From Aeoliella straminimaris (GTDB taxonomy: Bacteria; Planctomycetota; Planctomycetia; Pirellulales; Lacipirellulaceae), in contig NZ_JAMXLR010000076.1 in the NCBI RefSeq assembly GCF_024054565.1, positions 1-64,000 of the forward strand: a DNA stretch of 64,000 nt, written 5' to 3'. Shown here in pieces: positions 1 to 7,584 of the stretch. The notes under the pieces were generated by a model that saw only the letters and a list, made by a program, of their open reading frames with translations, was not told the DNA's origin and did not search any database. A program made the position numbers and the translations under genes. The first letter of the stretch is position 1, and every line of letters starts with the position of its first letter.

Positions 1-1023
1 GTGGCACTCGGCGACGGCCGCGAAATCGAGTTCATGGGTGGCGGCAACCGAGACGAGGAAACGCCGTCTATCGGTGCTGTGATTCATCACGCCATTACCG
101 GCTCGGATCGGTTCATTGATGGCAAGATGGCTGCGGCTTTGGTGCCCGGTGGCAGCGACTCCAAAGGCTTCCTACTGTCCGAGCGGCTCGGCAATCAGGT
201 TTATGACCTAGCCCGAGCCAAGAGTGTTGTAAGCCGTGCTGGTGCTGTTACCGTGCCTATCACCGATGGCCGGACTCTGACGCTGGCGAGCGTGGCTAGC
301 GACCCCACGAGCTATTGGCGGCATGAAAGCGTGCCCGTCACAGCATCCGAGGTTACATTCTCGGCCAAGAACATGCAGCTGCGAACGTTGGCGGTACTAA
401 TTCCGTTGACGGTGGAGCTAGTCGAAGATGCCCCCAACATTGTGGACATCATCGAAAGCACCATCGCGGCATCGCTGGCACTGAAGATGGACCAAGCTGC
501 ACTGACCGGTACCGCTTCCAGTGGCGAGCCCGGTGGCATTCTCAACGAAACCGGCGTCAATGAGGAATCGAGCGTTGGCACCCCGGCGAACTACGTCGAA
601 GTGTCGGCCGCCATCGAAGATATTCTCACTGCCAACTATCCCGGCGAAGATGCAACCGGTTTGGCTTGGATTGCCAACCCTCGAGACTTCGCCACCTACG
701 ATGGTTTGACCGACACGACAAACCAACCGCTGATGCCAACGCCGTGGGCATCGCAGTTGCGACGGATGAGCACCACCAGCCTGGAAGCATCGGCAGGTGC
801 AACCAGCATGATTGTGGGCGACTTCACGCAAGCCATCATGGGCGTGAAGCCTGGCGGTATGCGGTTTGAAATTCTTCGCCAAGGTTCGGCCGTTGATTCG
901 GAAAGCACCGAATACAACGCCGTGTCTCAAATGCTGGTGTGGGTGCGGGCTTACATCCGCATGGACACCGCATTCATCAAGCCGCAATTCTTCACGAAAC
1001 TCACTGGCGTGACGGCAAGCTAA
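1..1023 (+). CDS. HK97-family phage major capsid protein (5' end probably outside window)
   Basis: The 340 residues read as the shell domain of an HK97-fold major capsid protein. An early stretch changes conformation around a repeated ALA/ATVPITDGRT-type strand, followed by the characteristic pattern of a helix-rich spine, a GEPGGILN loop and a C-terminal strand with VRAYIRMDTAFIKPQFF. Subunits of this family self-assemble into icosahedral heads. The reading frame is open from base 1. The long N-terminal delta/scaffold helices usual in this family are absent, so the gene very likely begins upstream and the GTG at base 1 is not a reliable start. Downstream come a 61-residue small protein and cargo genes rather than head-tail connector genes. 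It therefore belongs to a prophage or satellite-like element, of which this window shows only the right end. An encapsulin-like role is less likely because no cargo enzyme is adjacent. Confidence 0.85.
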   Translation: MALGDGREIEFMGGGNRDEETPSIGAVIHHAITGSDRFIDGKMAAALVPGGSDSKGFLLSERLGNQVYDLARAKSVVSRAGAVTVPITDGRTLTLASVASDPTSYWRHESVPVTASEVTFSAKNMQLRTLAVLIPLTVELVEDAPNIVDIIESTIAASLALKMDQAALTGTASSGEPGGILNETGVNEESSVGTPANYVEVSAAIEDILTANYPGEDATGLAWIANPRDFATYDGLTDTTNQPLMPTPWASQLRRMSTTSLEASAGATSMIVGDFTQAIMGVKPGGMRFEILRQGSAVDSESTEYNAVSQMLVWVRAYIRMDTAFIKPQFFTKLTGVTAS

Positions 1024-1150
1024 CTCTAGTCGGCGTTCCTAGCGTTCGCCTTGTGCAGCCCGCCGGCAGACTTCCTCCGGTTGCCGGCGGCTGCACTATT
1101 TGAAAGTCATTCCATGCGTGACGCCCGACAAACCGAGAACTGGTTGAGCT

Positions 1151-1336
1151 ATGGCGGGAACACCGGACCCGACGCCCGAGGAAATACGGGCAGCGTGCGA
1201 ACGGATTCAAGCCACGTGGAGCAAGCACGACTGGCGAAATCGAGCGGTAACGAACGCACGGAAGTGGAAGCTCCCCAGCTATTCAACCAGCAAGCATGCC
1301 GACGGCAGCGACGGTTTGGAAGTTGAGCGGGACTAG
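1151..1336 (+). CDS. small conserved planctomycete-type protein, function unknown
   Basis: The 61-residue product starts MAGTPDPTPEEIRAACERIQ and continues with an ATWSKHDWRNRA segment. A short helix with the pattern PTPEEI-AAC--IQ-TWS followed by basic residues is a form I recognise from small hypothetical proteins of planctomycete genomes, often near phage-like genes; this is memory, not a search. There is no signal peptide or membrane segment, and no strong ribosome-binding site precedes the ATG. It lies 127 bases after the capsid gene in the same direction and 74 bases before the HNH gene, so it probably belongs to the integrated element. The function is not known. It could be a DNA- or RNA-binding accessory protein, but nothing in the sequence proves that. 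Confidence 0.55.
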   Translation: MAGTPDPTPEEIRAACERIQATWSKHDWRNRAVTNARKWKLPSYSTSKHADGSDGLEVERD

Positions 1337-1410
1337 TAAGGGTGGGCAGACGGGCACCTCGCCGGGACGCTATGATGGGCGTGTACCGGAAACCGTATTG
1401 AGGTGTTCTC

Positions 1411-2229
1411 ATGGCTAAGAATCGAGTAGAGATTGATGAGACACTAGCAGCCGAGGTTATGTTTGCCTCTGATCACACCTGTTGTATATGCCGACGTGAA
1501 AAAAGAGTGCAAATTCACCACATCGATGAGAACCCCTCCAATAATGACTTCGACAACCTGGCTGTGACTTGCCTGCTTTGCCACAGCGACGCACACTCGA
1601 AGGGGGGGTTCGTTCGTCGTTATTCGGCAGAAGAAATACGCCTCTACAACCGCTCGTGGCGAGAGATTGCGGAGTCTAGATTGGTCTTAATGAAGGATAT
1701 GCCAGTCAAAGAGTCTAAGAAACTTGAAACACTTGAATTGGCAAGAGAGGCTTTGCTGAGCATTCAACTTTCATGCATTGTCTTTCGAGGATCACTGGTA
1801 GCGACTGGTAAGGTACACGCCGTAGATGACGAAGATGGTTGGACTCGAATTATTCGTCAGCTGCCGGTTTACACCAGAAGTAACTACGAAGACTGGCAGC
1901 CCGTATTCGTCGACTCAATTGAGACCGTACTAAGAGACATTGAACAAATAGAAACGCTGTACGGCGACGTTCTGCCACTTTCAACACGTCTTTTGATAGT
2001 ACGCTCGAAACGACAATTGCTTGGCGAGGTGTCCGGCTATCAGTTGATACCGAAGATGCTGGATGGAGGGCATCTAGACAGTGATAGTGCAGCCAAATTC
2101 TTTGGTTTCCGTGTGCGTGGGTGCATGGAAACAATGAAGTCGCTTGAAGCGGACTTGGCGACTACTTCTAACGAGTTGACCAAGAGCCTAGTTGATGACA
2201 GTGGACCGGATGAATCCCACAAGGCGTAG
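1411..2229 (+). CDS. HNH-motif protein (putative nuclease) with C-terminal extension
   Basis: The 272-residue protein carries an HNH/zinc-finger nuclease core at its N-terminus. Cys24 and Cys27 (CCIC), the His36-His37 pair (QIHHID), Asn49 (DNL) and Cys54/Cys57-His58 (CLLCH) give the usual C-x2-C, HH, N, C-x2-C-H layout of a structurally zinc-supported beta-beta-alpha metal nuclease. About 200 further residues follow with no domain I can name; they look helical and charged. A GAGGTG Shine-Dalgarno lies 8 bases before the ATG. The gene is visibly more AT-rich than the chromosomal genes to the right. Together with the capsid gene on the left and the SIR2 gene on the right this suggests acquired cargo. 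It could act in packaging, as HNH proteins do beside some phage terminases, or in defence; the distance from packaging genes favours defence or a free-standing nuclease. Confidence 0.8.
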   Translation: MAKNRVEIDETLAAEVMFASDHTCCICRREKRVQIHHIDENPSNNDFDNLAVTCLLCHSDAHSKGGFVRRYSAEEIRLYNRSWREIAESRLVLMKDMPVKESKKLETLELAREALLSIQLSCIVFRGSLVATGKVHAVDDEDGWTRIIRQLPVYTRSNYEDWQPVFVDSIETVLRDIEQIETLYGDVLPLSTRLLIVRSKRQLLGEVSGYQLIPKMLDGGHLDSDSAAKFFGFRVRGCMETMKSLEADLATTSNELTKSLVDDSGPDESHKA

Positions 2230-2232
2230 CTC

Positions 2233-2550
2233 GTGATAAAGTGGCTCCGATACTTTCTGCACCGCCTGTTGGCTCTTGCGTTCCCGAATCGGGATGAGCG
2301 GTTCCAGTCTGCTTGTGAAAAGCGTGACACCGATGGTCGCCTCGAAGGTGACTGGTGCCCGAATTGTGACGGGCGTGGCTGGACTCAATCGGTCGAACAA
2401 CGCCAGAATCGGGAAAAGTGGAAGTGTGGGGGAGTTGCCTTGGTGACCGAAATAGAGACTCTAAGATGCGTCCATCAATTGAGCATGTATCTCGGACCAG
2501 TCCGTGGAGACAAGCGCGGCAAGGCTAAAGAATTGTGCAGCCTTCATTGA
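2233..2550 (+). CDS. possible small zinc-ribbon-like protein, doubtful
   Basis: A GTG-initiated frame of 105 codons begins 4 bases after the HNH gene. It has a hydrophobic basic N-terminus (IKWLRYFLHRLLALAF) and a DWCPNCDGRGW motif with further Cys residues downstream, as in small zinc-binding modules. Its last 90 bases run into the 3' end of the convergent SIR2 gene, so either the frame is spurious or the two transcripts overlap tail to tail. No ribosome-binding site is convincing, but the close spacing to the upstream stop would allow translational coupling. The identity is unknown. Confidence 0.3.
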   Translation: MIKWLRYFLHRLLALAFPNRDERFQSACEKRDTDGRLEGDWCPNCDGRGWTQSVEQRQNREKWKCGGVALVTEIETLRCVHQLSMYLGPVRGDKRGKAKELCSLH

Positions 2551-3612
2551 GTAGTAGCGGATTCGACGCGAGTTGAACGTCTGGTTGAACATGGCAAGTT
2601 TTGGCCTCCAATCGGACTGTGAACTTATGTCAATAATTGATACGCGTTCCAGTTGGCTATTCTTGGATAGTCCCTCATGAAGCAAACGCAACATAAAAGG
2701 ATCTGTGGCTGGAAAGCTGTAGCCGACAATCCATAGCTCCCGTGCTCGTGTAAACGCATCGACTGCAGCCTGCCATTGAAAAAGGACAGCCTTGTCAGGT
2801 GACATTTTACTGAGAGCAGGTGGTACTATGAGCGGCTCGTTGAATGGGCCATTTTCTATCAGACGGGATCGTGGAACACGATGCATTGCCAATTCGAGAG
2901 TTGGCTTTCTTGTTTCTGGGTCGACCGATTCTGTACACCATGCTACTGTGTTCTTGCCATCTCGTTCCCAGTTTACTGAACCATGTAGCTTGATGACTGG
3001 GACGTATTCCTTCCTTAGCTGCAGCTCGAGTGCGTTGTCTGAGCCAGTAAATGAAACGCGTTGATTGGGGCTTGGCCGGAAACCAGGATAGGCGAATCGC
3101 TCGACATTCCCATTGCCGCCAAGCAGCCCTTGCTCTATTCCAAGGTCATAGTTAGTAGTGATGAATATTGGCTTCAATTTAGAATTTCTTACGCGATTCA
3201 AAATGACGTTTGAATTATGCATTGTCTTAGAAAGCACTTTGCCGCGTGGCGCTCGGTAGACATCCCAAATTGCCCATGCAAGTTCTTTGCAGAGATTCTG
3301 CTTCTTGGTCATTCCTTTTTTTGTTGCGGTGGCTACAGCTTTCTGCAGATCTGCTTGCGTGTATAACTCCTCTAGGTTATTCCAGTCTCGCTCAAGAGCC
3401 CAAGTAGATGCCTGGCACTCTGCATGAAACGACAATAAGCTTCCAAGGCTGTCCCACTCAAGTTTTCGACTCGGTTCATCAGCGTATTCGTCGAAATACC
3501 GCCTCCTGGCTTCGTCTAGAAACTGGACCATCACCGGCAAGCCCAAGTGGACCGACGCCCCGGCGCCGAGAAGGAACACCGCACAGTCTGATTTCTGCAA
3601 ATTCTCTGCCAC
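2461..3612 (-). CDS. SIR2-domain protein (putative NAD+-consuming defence effector)
   Basis: The 383-residue protein has the motifs of a stand-alone SIR2-like (SIR2_2-type) domain. They are GAGAS at 16-20 (NAD-binding glycine motif), TTNYD at 152-156, LHGSVNW with the likely catalytic His210, and a C-terminal VGYSFPATDP motif followed by a Rossmann tail. In antiphage systems such as Thoeris, DSR and SIR2-Argonaute pairs, this family hydrolyses NAD+ and stops growth of the infected cell. No partner gene (TIR, Argonaute, HerA) is adjacent; its neighbours are an HNH protein on the opposite strand and the attachment-site region. It is therefore either a single-gene system or one whose partner was lost. 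The gene is AT-richer than the core chromosome, and its position at the border of a phage-like element fits defence cargo. The start ATG at 3612 places the GAGAS motif at the usual distance from the N-terminus. Confidence 0.82.
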   Translation of the reverse strand: MAENLQKSDCAVFLLGAGASVHLGLPVMVQFLDEARRRYFDEYADEPSRKLEWDSLGSLLSFHAECQASTWALERDWNNLEELYTQADLQKAVATATKKGMTKKQNLCKELAWAIWDVYRAPRGKVLSKTMHNSNVILNRVRNSKLKPIFITTNYDLGIEQGLLGGNGNVERFAYPGFRPSPNQRVSFTGSDNALELQLRKEYVPVIKLHGSVNWERDGKNTVAWCTESVDPETRKPTLELAMHRVPRSRLIENGPFNEPLIVPPALSKMSPDKAVLFQWQAAVDAFTRARELWIVGYSFPATDPFMLRLLHEGLSKNSQLERVSIIDISSQSDWRPKLAMFNQTFNSRRIRYYSMKAAQFFSLAALVSTDWSEIHAQLMDAS

Positions 3613-3640
3613 GTGGTCGCCCCCTGCTGTCTGCTGAATT

Positions 3641-3717
3641 GGGGTAGATTACCCCATAACCCCTAATAACCCCTGCTAATTCTCGACAGTTCTTGCCAAC
3701 CGTCTACCCTGCGGGTA
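3641..3717. repeat. cluster of short inverted and direct repeats at the element end
   Basis: Three simple repeat structures lie between the SIR2 gene start and the tRNA fragment. GGGGTA (3641-3646) is mirrored by TACCCC (3650-3655). The 9-mer ATAACCCCT occurs at 3656-3664 and again at 3666-3674, a 10-base period. TACCC (3705-3709) is mirrored by GGGTA (3713-3717). Such iterated sites next to an attachment core resemble arm-type binding sites for an integrase or excisionase, but they could equally be operators in the SIR2 promoter. No protein binding can be inferred from sequence alone. Confidence 0.45.
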
Positions 3718-3778
3718 AGATTAGCTACCGTTAGCAAGTTGTGTTGCTTGTTGGCAGTGCGAGGAGTTGTGGAACGGG

Positions 3779-3820
3779 CTGGCAGCCAAAAGGTCAGCGG
3801 TTCGAGCCCGCTATCCTCCA
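3779..3820 (+). other. tRNA 3'-end fragment, probable right attachment site of the integrated element
   Basis: Bases 3791-3820 form a good tRNA 3' end. A variable loop AGGTC is followed by a T-stem AGCGG (3796-3800) pairing with CCGCT (3808-3812) around a TTCGAGC loop, then the acceptor strand ATCCTCC (3813-3819) and discriminator A3820. The preceding loop CTGGCAG has T33- and A37-like positions. However, the expected 5' acceptor strand (GGAGGAT) is missing about 75 bases upstream, and the anticodon stem pairs in only two positions. It is therefore not a working tRNA. Its orientation and position, with phage-like genes to the left and core genes to the right, are what is left when an element integrates into the 3' end of a tRNA gene. 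The tRNA identity cannot be fixed from this piece. Confidence 0.65.
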
Positions 3821-3904
3821 CTTACTGTCCCGTCGCATGCCGTTGGCTGCGACGGGGATTCTTTGACGGGCAATTCAGCGTTTGTACGCGTAGTTCGACC
3901 GGCC

Positions 3905-5263
3905 GTGAGCGAACCAGTTTCCCCGCCGCCGGTTGTTGATCCACCTCTCAGCCCCGCTGCGGAATCTGCCACAGCCAGTGAGATCGATTTTTGGTTGTTG
4001 GTCCGACTTTCGTCGGTAATGTTCCTGCAATTCGTACCGCCCGGACTGTGGACGGTCACGCTCAGTAGCTATATCGGTGCGAATACGGGCACCGAGGGCT
4101 CTGGAATGTTCGATTCCTCCTTCGTCGGCATTGCCGGCATCTCAGGAGCAATCGGCGCGTTGGTGTCGCCCCTGCTGTTCGGCGCGCTGGCCGATAGTTG
4201 GTTTCGTACCGAGCGAATGATCGCTTTGATGAACCTCACCTGTGCGGGGCTTTTGGCGCTGCTCTGCTCGGCCAATAGCCAGGGCTGGTTTCTAGTGGTG
4301 ATGATTGCGTACTACCAGTTTTCGGTTCCCGCGATCACGCTCAACTACAGCATTGCACTCCGTCACCTGGCGGGACAGCGACAATACTTTCCTGCAATTC
4401 GCGTGAGTGGCACTGTCGGTTGGATTGTCGCCATGTGGATAGTTGGGAGTATCATTCCCTGGTGGTGGCAGCAGAGTTCTGAAAGTGTCGAAACTTCTAC
4501 GTGGCCGATGAAGTTTGCCATCGTGGCCCACCTGATTGTGGCTCTATACGCATTGACGCTCCCCAAAACGCCGCCACTGGGAACGGCCACTTCCTGGCGC
4601 CGATTATTAGACGGATGTTTGCAGTTGTTGAGTGGTCATCCGCGATTGGTGCGGTTCCTGCTCGTGTCGTTCTGCGCCACTGTGCCGGCACAGTTCTACA
4701 ACTTGTTTGCCAATCTCTATCTGAACAAGCTCCAGATTCCGCATGCAGCCACCAAGCTATCGGGAGGTCAGGTCGTCGAGATCTTCTGCATGTTGGCTTT
4801 GCCCATGCTGCTCTACCGATGGGGGCCCAAACGCGTTTTCGTTATCGGCATTCTGGCGTGGATTGTGCGCTACGTCAGTCTGGCTTTTGGCGACGCCTCG
4901 GGGTGGCCTATGCTACTGGTGTGGATAGGCATCCTGTTGCATGGCGTGTGTTACGTTTTTGTGTACATAACGGGCTTCATTTACGTCGATCATGCGGCTA
5001 CACCCCAAACGCAGAGTGCCGCGCAGGGGCTGTTGGCGTTGGTCACAACCGGTCTGGGGCACCTAGTGGGCGCACTTGTAACGGGTTGGCTGCAAGCCCG
5101 CTACCTGACACCTCCAGGAAGTGTCGTACCGCCGTACGACTGGCAGGCGTTCTTTCTGACTGGGGCCTTCGGTAGCTTGCTGTCGCTGGGGCTGTTCTGG
5201 CTGCTGATGGGCTTCAAGCGGGAAGTGTTGCCCGGCGAGATCGAGCCGGACGAAGCCGTGTAA
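3905..5263 (+). CDS. MFS transporter resembling nucleoside:H+ symporters (NupG/XapB type)
   Basis: The 452-residue membrane protein has about twelve hydrophobic segments and the LSSVMFLQFVPPGLWTVTLSSYI opening typical of the nucleoside/H+ symporter branch of the major facilitator superfamily. It also has a GALVSPLLFGALADSWF loop between the second and third helices. The family imports nucleosides by proton symport; substrate specificity here is inferred. The frame stays open upstream to 3767 and crosses the tRNA fragment, which cannot be coding. I therefore place the start at the GTG of 3905, which gives a cytoplasmic Pro/Ser-rich N-terminus before helix 1. An ATG at 4019 inside helix 1 is too late. 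The gene sits alone and ends 55 bases from the convergent DUF362 gene. Its promoter would lie in or just after the attachment site, so integration may have replaced its original upstream region. Confidence 0.8.
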   Translation: MSEPVSPPPVVDPPLSPAAESATASEIDFWLLVRLSSVMFLQFVPPGLWTVTLSSYIGANTGTEGSGMFDSSFVGIAGISGAIGALVSPLLFGALADSWFRTERMIALMNLTCAGLLALLCSANSQGWFLVVMIAYYQFSVPAITLNYSIALRHLAGQRQYFPAIRVSGTVGWIVAMWIVGSIIPWWWQQSSESVETSTWPMKFAIVAHLIVALYALTLPKTPPLGTATSWRRLLDGCLQLLSGHPRLVRFLLVSFCATVPAQFYNLFANLYLNKLQIPHAATKLSGGQVVEIFCMLALPMLLYRWGPKRVFVIGILAWIVRYVSLAFGDASGWPMLLVWIGILLHGVCYVFVYITGFIYVDHAATPQTQSAAQGLLALVTTGLGHLVGALVTGWLQARYLTPPGSVVPPYDWQAFFLTGAFGSLLSLGLFWLLMGFKREVLPGEIEPDEAV

Positions 5264-5318
5264 TCCGCAGCTGAGAGTTGTAGCACCAAAGCTTCATCTC
5301 GATTCGTCTGTCGGGGCC

Positions 5319-6353
5319 TCAAGTAACCTGGGGTCCGAGTTCTGCGATGCGTAATCGCTGCAGGTGCGGCTTGTCGAGTATCTCAAACGGCGTAGCAAGT
5401 TCCTGCCACGATTCGCCCCGTTGTTCAATCAGTTCGTCTTGTAGTGGGCCCATTCGCCTCACGGCCAAGCGGAGATATTCCACCTTCGTTGGATCGAGTC
5501 CAATGATGCGGGCGGCCGTGGCATCGACGGAAGCCAGACTGCTGCCGACCAAAACGATGCCCAATTGCTTGGACGTGCCAAGAATCGGTCCGTCACCTTC
5601 CATGCACTCGATGCCATCGACAATTGAGATGGTCTTAGGAAGTGTGGCGTTGATGTCTGCGACCGTCTGAGGAATGCCGGCGTGGTGCAGCACGTTCTTC
5701 GGCCAGCCATACTTGATGCCGGGTAATACACCGTAGAAGTTCTTCATGCTGCAAGTGATGCCCACCCAGTGGTGTGTTTTCAATTTGGGCATCGAAACCA
5801 CCAGGTCCGCCTCGACCACGCTTTGCGGCAGCCAGAACCCACGCAGCGGGCTTCGCCGACCGCGGTTAGGTCGCCACGCCACGTCTTGATAGTTGAGGTC
5901 GGCAAACTCGAGTCCGCCATCGCCCAGCGCTTCGCCGACTCCTGACTCAATGAGTGCCATTTCCGTATCGCGAACATGTCCGGGAGCCTCGCCCACGATG
6001 ACGGACGCTCCCCAGCCGCGGAATACTTCGGCCGCAGCCACGATCATGGCCGGGTTGGTGGTCATTTGAGGACGATCCCGGCACGGTTCCACCAGGTTCG
6101 GTTTAAGCAGCACCCTTCGTCCAGCAAGCCACTTCGGGTCGAGACCTGTGGCCAAGAGACCATCTCGAATGGTTGCTACCAGAGGGCCATCATATCTTTG
6201 ATTGCGAGCGACAAACACGCTGGATTGGGGGTGCAACCAGCGGTAAATCGCCGGACCGCCCAGGCATGCAGCCGCACCAGCGAGACTCGCGCCCAAGAGC
6301 GTACGACGATCGACGTTATTCGCTGTATTCGGATTGTGGTCGGTTCGGGCCAT
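5319..6353 (-). CDS. DUF362 domain protein with twin-arginine-type leader
   Basis: The 344-residue protein begins with a DRRTLLGASLAGAAACLGG leader, a Tat-like signal with the twin arginine followed by a hydrophobic stretch; the true Tat consensus is only partly met. The mature part matches DUF362: VLLKPNLVEP near residue 85, GEAPGHVRDT, VVEADLVVSMPKLKTHH, and GVLPGIKYGWPKN with the conserved MKNFYG before it. DUF362 proteins are often iron-sulfur or metal-associated, but their reaction is not established. The CxxC ferredoxin tail of some members is absent here. The start lies 16 bases after the stop of the terpenoid-cyclase-fold gene, so the two are probably one transcript. This pairing suggests a shared extracytoplasmic task, which I cannot name. 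Confidence 0.8.
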   Translation of the reverse strand: MARTDHNPNTANNVDRRTLLGASLAGAAACLGGPAIYRWLHPQSSVFVARNQRYDGPLVATIRDGLLATGLDPKWLAGRRVLLKPNLVEPCRDRPQMTTNPAMIVAAAEVFRGWGASVIVGEAPGHVRDTEMALIESGVGEALGDGGLEFADLNYQDVAWRPNRGRRSPLRGFWLPQSVVEADLVVSMPKLKTHHWVGITCSMKNFYGVLPGIKYGWPKNVLHHAGIPQTVADINATLPKTISIVDGIECMEGDGPILGTSKQLGIVLVGSSLASVDATAARIIGLDPTKVEYLRLAVRRMGPLQDELIEQRGESWQELATPFEILDKPHLQRLRIAELGPQVT

Positions 6354-6368
6354 CTCTGGAAACCTTGC

Positions 6369-7229
6369 TCAGGTACTAGCTGCCAGTTGGGGGGTGCCAG
6401 CAAAAGTCGGCTCTTCACGGGATGCCAATGCCAGCAGGGCCAGTTTGTAGGGACTCTGCCGTGTGGTGGTACGTTCCAGGGCTTCGGTTAGGAGGTGCTC
6501 GGCGTTTTCGGGCCGACGATTCCACGCGGTCAACGCGATCAGCGCGAATGCCAGCGAGCTGCAGCCCGTGGGACGCTGCAGCATGCGTTCCATGAGTCCC
6601 AGGGATTTTTCGATTCTCGGATCGGCTACAGTTTCAGGAGCGAGCGACCACAGGACCACGGCACTGGGTTGCAGATGGGGGAGCAGAACCTGCCCAAGTA
6701 CCTCTGTGTTTCCGTAGTTGCAGCCCCCTTCGGGTAGTAATCGATCGACCAGCAGCTTGACGGCTTCACGCATTCGAGCATGCTCCTGATAGCCGGCCGT
6801 GCGGAGTGCCATGGTGGCGAATGCGGTGGGCTCGAGCCAAGAGTGGGTTCCAGGATTCCAACTCCATCCCAACAGCGTGGTGTCGTGACCCATATTCGGA
6901 TCGCGTGGCATGGTGTGGCCCTCACTGGCCAATAACCACGTGGCGGCTTGCTCGATGTGTGATTGGTACTTCTTGGCATCCACCAGGTGCCAAGCGAGGA
7001 TCGCCAGACTCGTCGTCCAGTAGGGACCGTCTTGTGTGTTGCAGGCAGGTACCGAACCGTCGTGTCGCTGTTGCTGGACGAGCCACTGGGCGGCCTGATC
7101 CGCAGCATCGATGCGACCGGCCTGAACGAGGACCAGCGCGGACCAGGCAACGGGTTCTGAAGCCGGCGGTCCGGCCATCGCGTAGCCACCGGGAGTCTGT
7201 TTCTGGATGTGGTCAATCAAAGAGTGCAT
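6369..7229 (-). CDS. prenyltransferase/squalene-oxidase-repeat (terpenoid cyclase fold) protein
   Basis: The 286-residue protein is built of alpha-helical repeats with the QW-like pattern of the terpenoid cyclase/protein prenyltransferase fold: AAQWLVQQQRHDGSVP, AATWLLASEGH, a WLEPTAFATMAL helix and LLPEGGCNYGN. It lacks a DxDD cyclisation motif and a signal peptide, so it is more likely a non-enzymatic or peptide-handling relative, as often seen in bacterial proteins with this fold, than a squalene cyclase. The start at 7229 has only a weak ribosome-binding site. It is the first gene of a two-gene minus-strand unit with the DUF362 protein. Its upstream side faces the long flp leader region. 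Confidence 0.72.
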   Translation of the reverse strand: MHSLIDHIQKQTPGGYAMAGPPASEPVAWSALVLVQAGRIDAADQAAQWLVQQQRHDGSVPACNTQDGPYWTTSLAILAWHLVDAKKYQSHIEQAATWLLASEGHTMPRDPNMGHDTTLLGWSWNPGTHSWLEPTAFATMALRTAGYQEHARMREAVKLLVDRLLPEGGCNYGNTEVLGQVLLPHLQPSAVVLWSLAPETVADPRIEKSLGLMERMLQRPTGCSSLAFALIALTAWNRRPENAEHLLTEALERTTTRQSPYKLALLALASREEPTFAGTPQLAAST

Positions 7230-7584
7230 TATTGTTTAATACTTCCAAGTTCCGCAAAGCCCAATCAAACGTAGGTTACCTGTAAGCTTAGCAAGCCGCT
7301 TTTTGCGTCACCTTCCGCCCCGATTGCTGAGAGAAATAACCAGCGCCGTTCGCTAGTTTCAGGGCTATTTCGTTGAAGTTCGAAAAAAAAGCTCAAGCCG
7401 TTTGACTTCGAGTGAAGCTGACATAGGTTTCAAGTGTTCGACGAGCGTGCAACACACAACGCACCGCGAAGCCGAATGCGGAACTTATCGTGAAGGACTC
7501 ATCAGAAACGTATTTTTACGCACAATTCGATTCACCTCGGTGGATTGTTTTTTGGCCGACTTAGAGCCTGTTGCGTCATCATTC
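7230..7584. other. intergenic region with divergent promoters, no gene seen
   Basis: This AT-richer stretch separates the start of the terpenoid-cyclase-fold gene (minus strand) from the c-di-GMP riboswitch of flp (plus strand). It must hold the promoters of both units. I see A- and T-runs (AAAAAAAA near 7383, TTTTTT near 7550) but no clear -35/-10 pair. The reading frames here are short and lack ribosome-binding sites. Confidence 0.5.

Noticed and set aside
1..1023. encapsulin nanocompartment shell
   Set aside because: There is no cargo enzyme nearby, and the neighbours (small phage-type protein, HNH, att site) fit a phage-like element better.
3745..3820. complete tRNA gene ending at 3820
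   Set aside because: The 5' acceptor strand and most of the anticodon stem are missing; only the 3' part folds, so it is scored as a fragment/att site.
3767..3904. N-terminal 46 codons of the MFS frame
   Set aside because: They translate through the tRNA fragment; the later GTG at 3905 is the better start.
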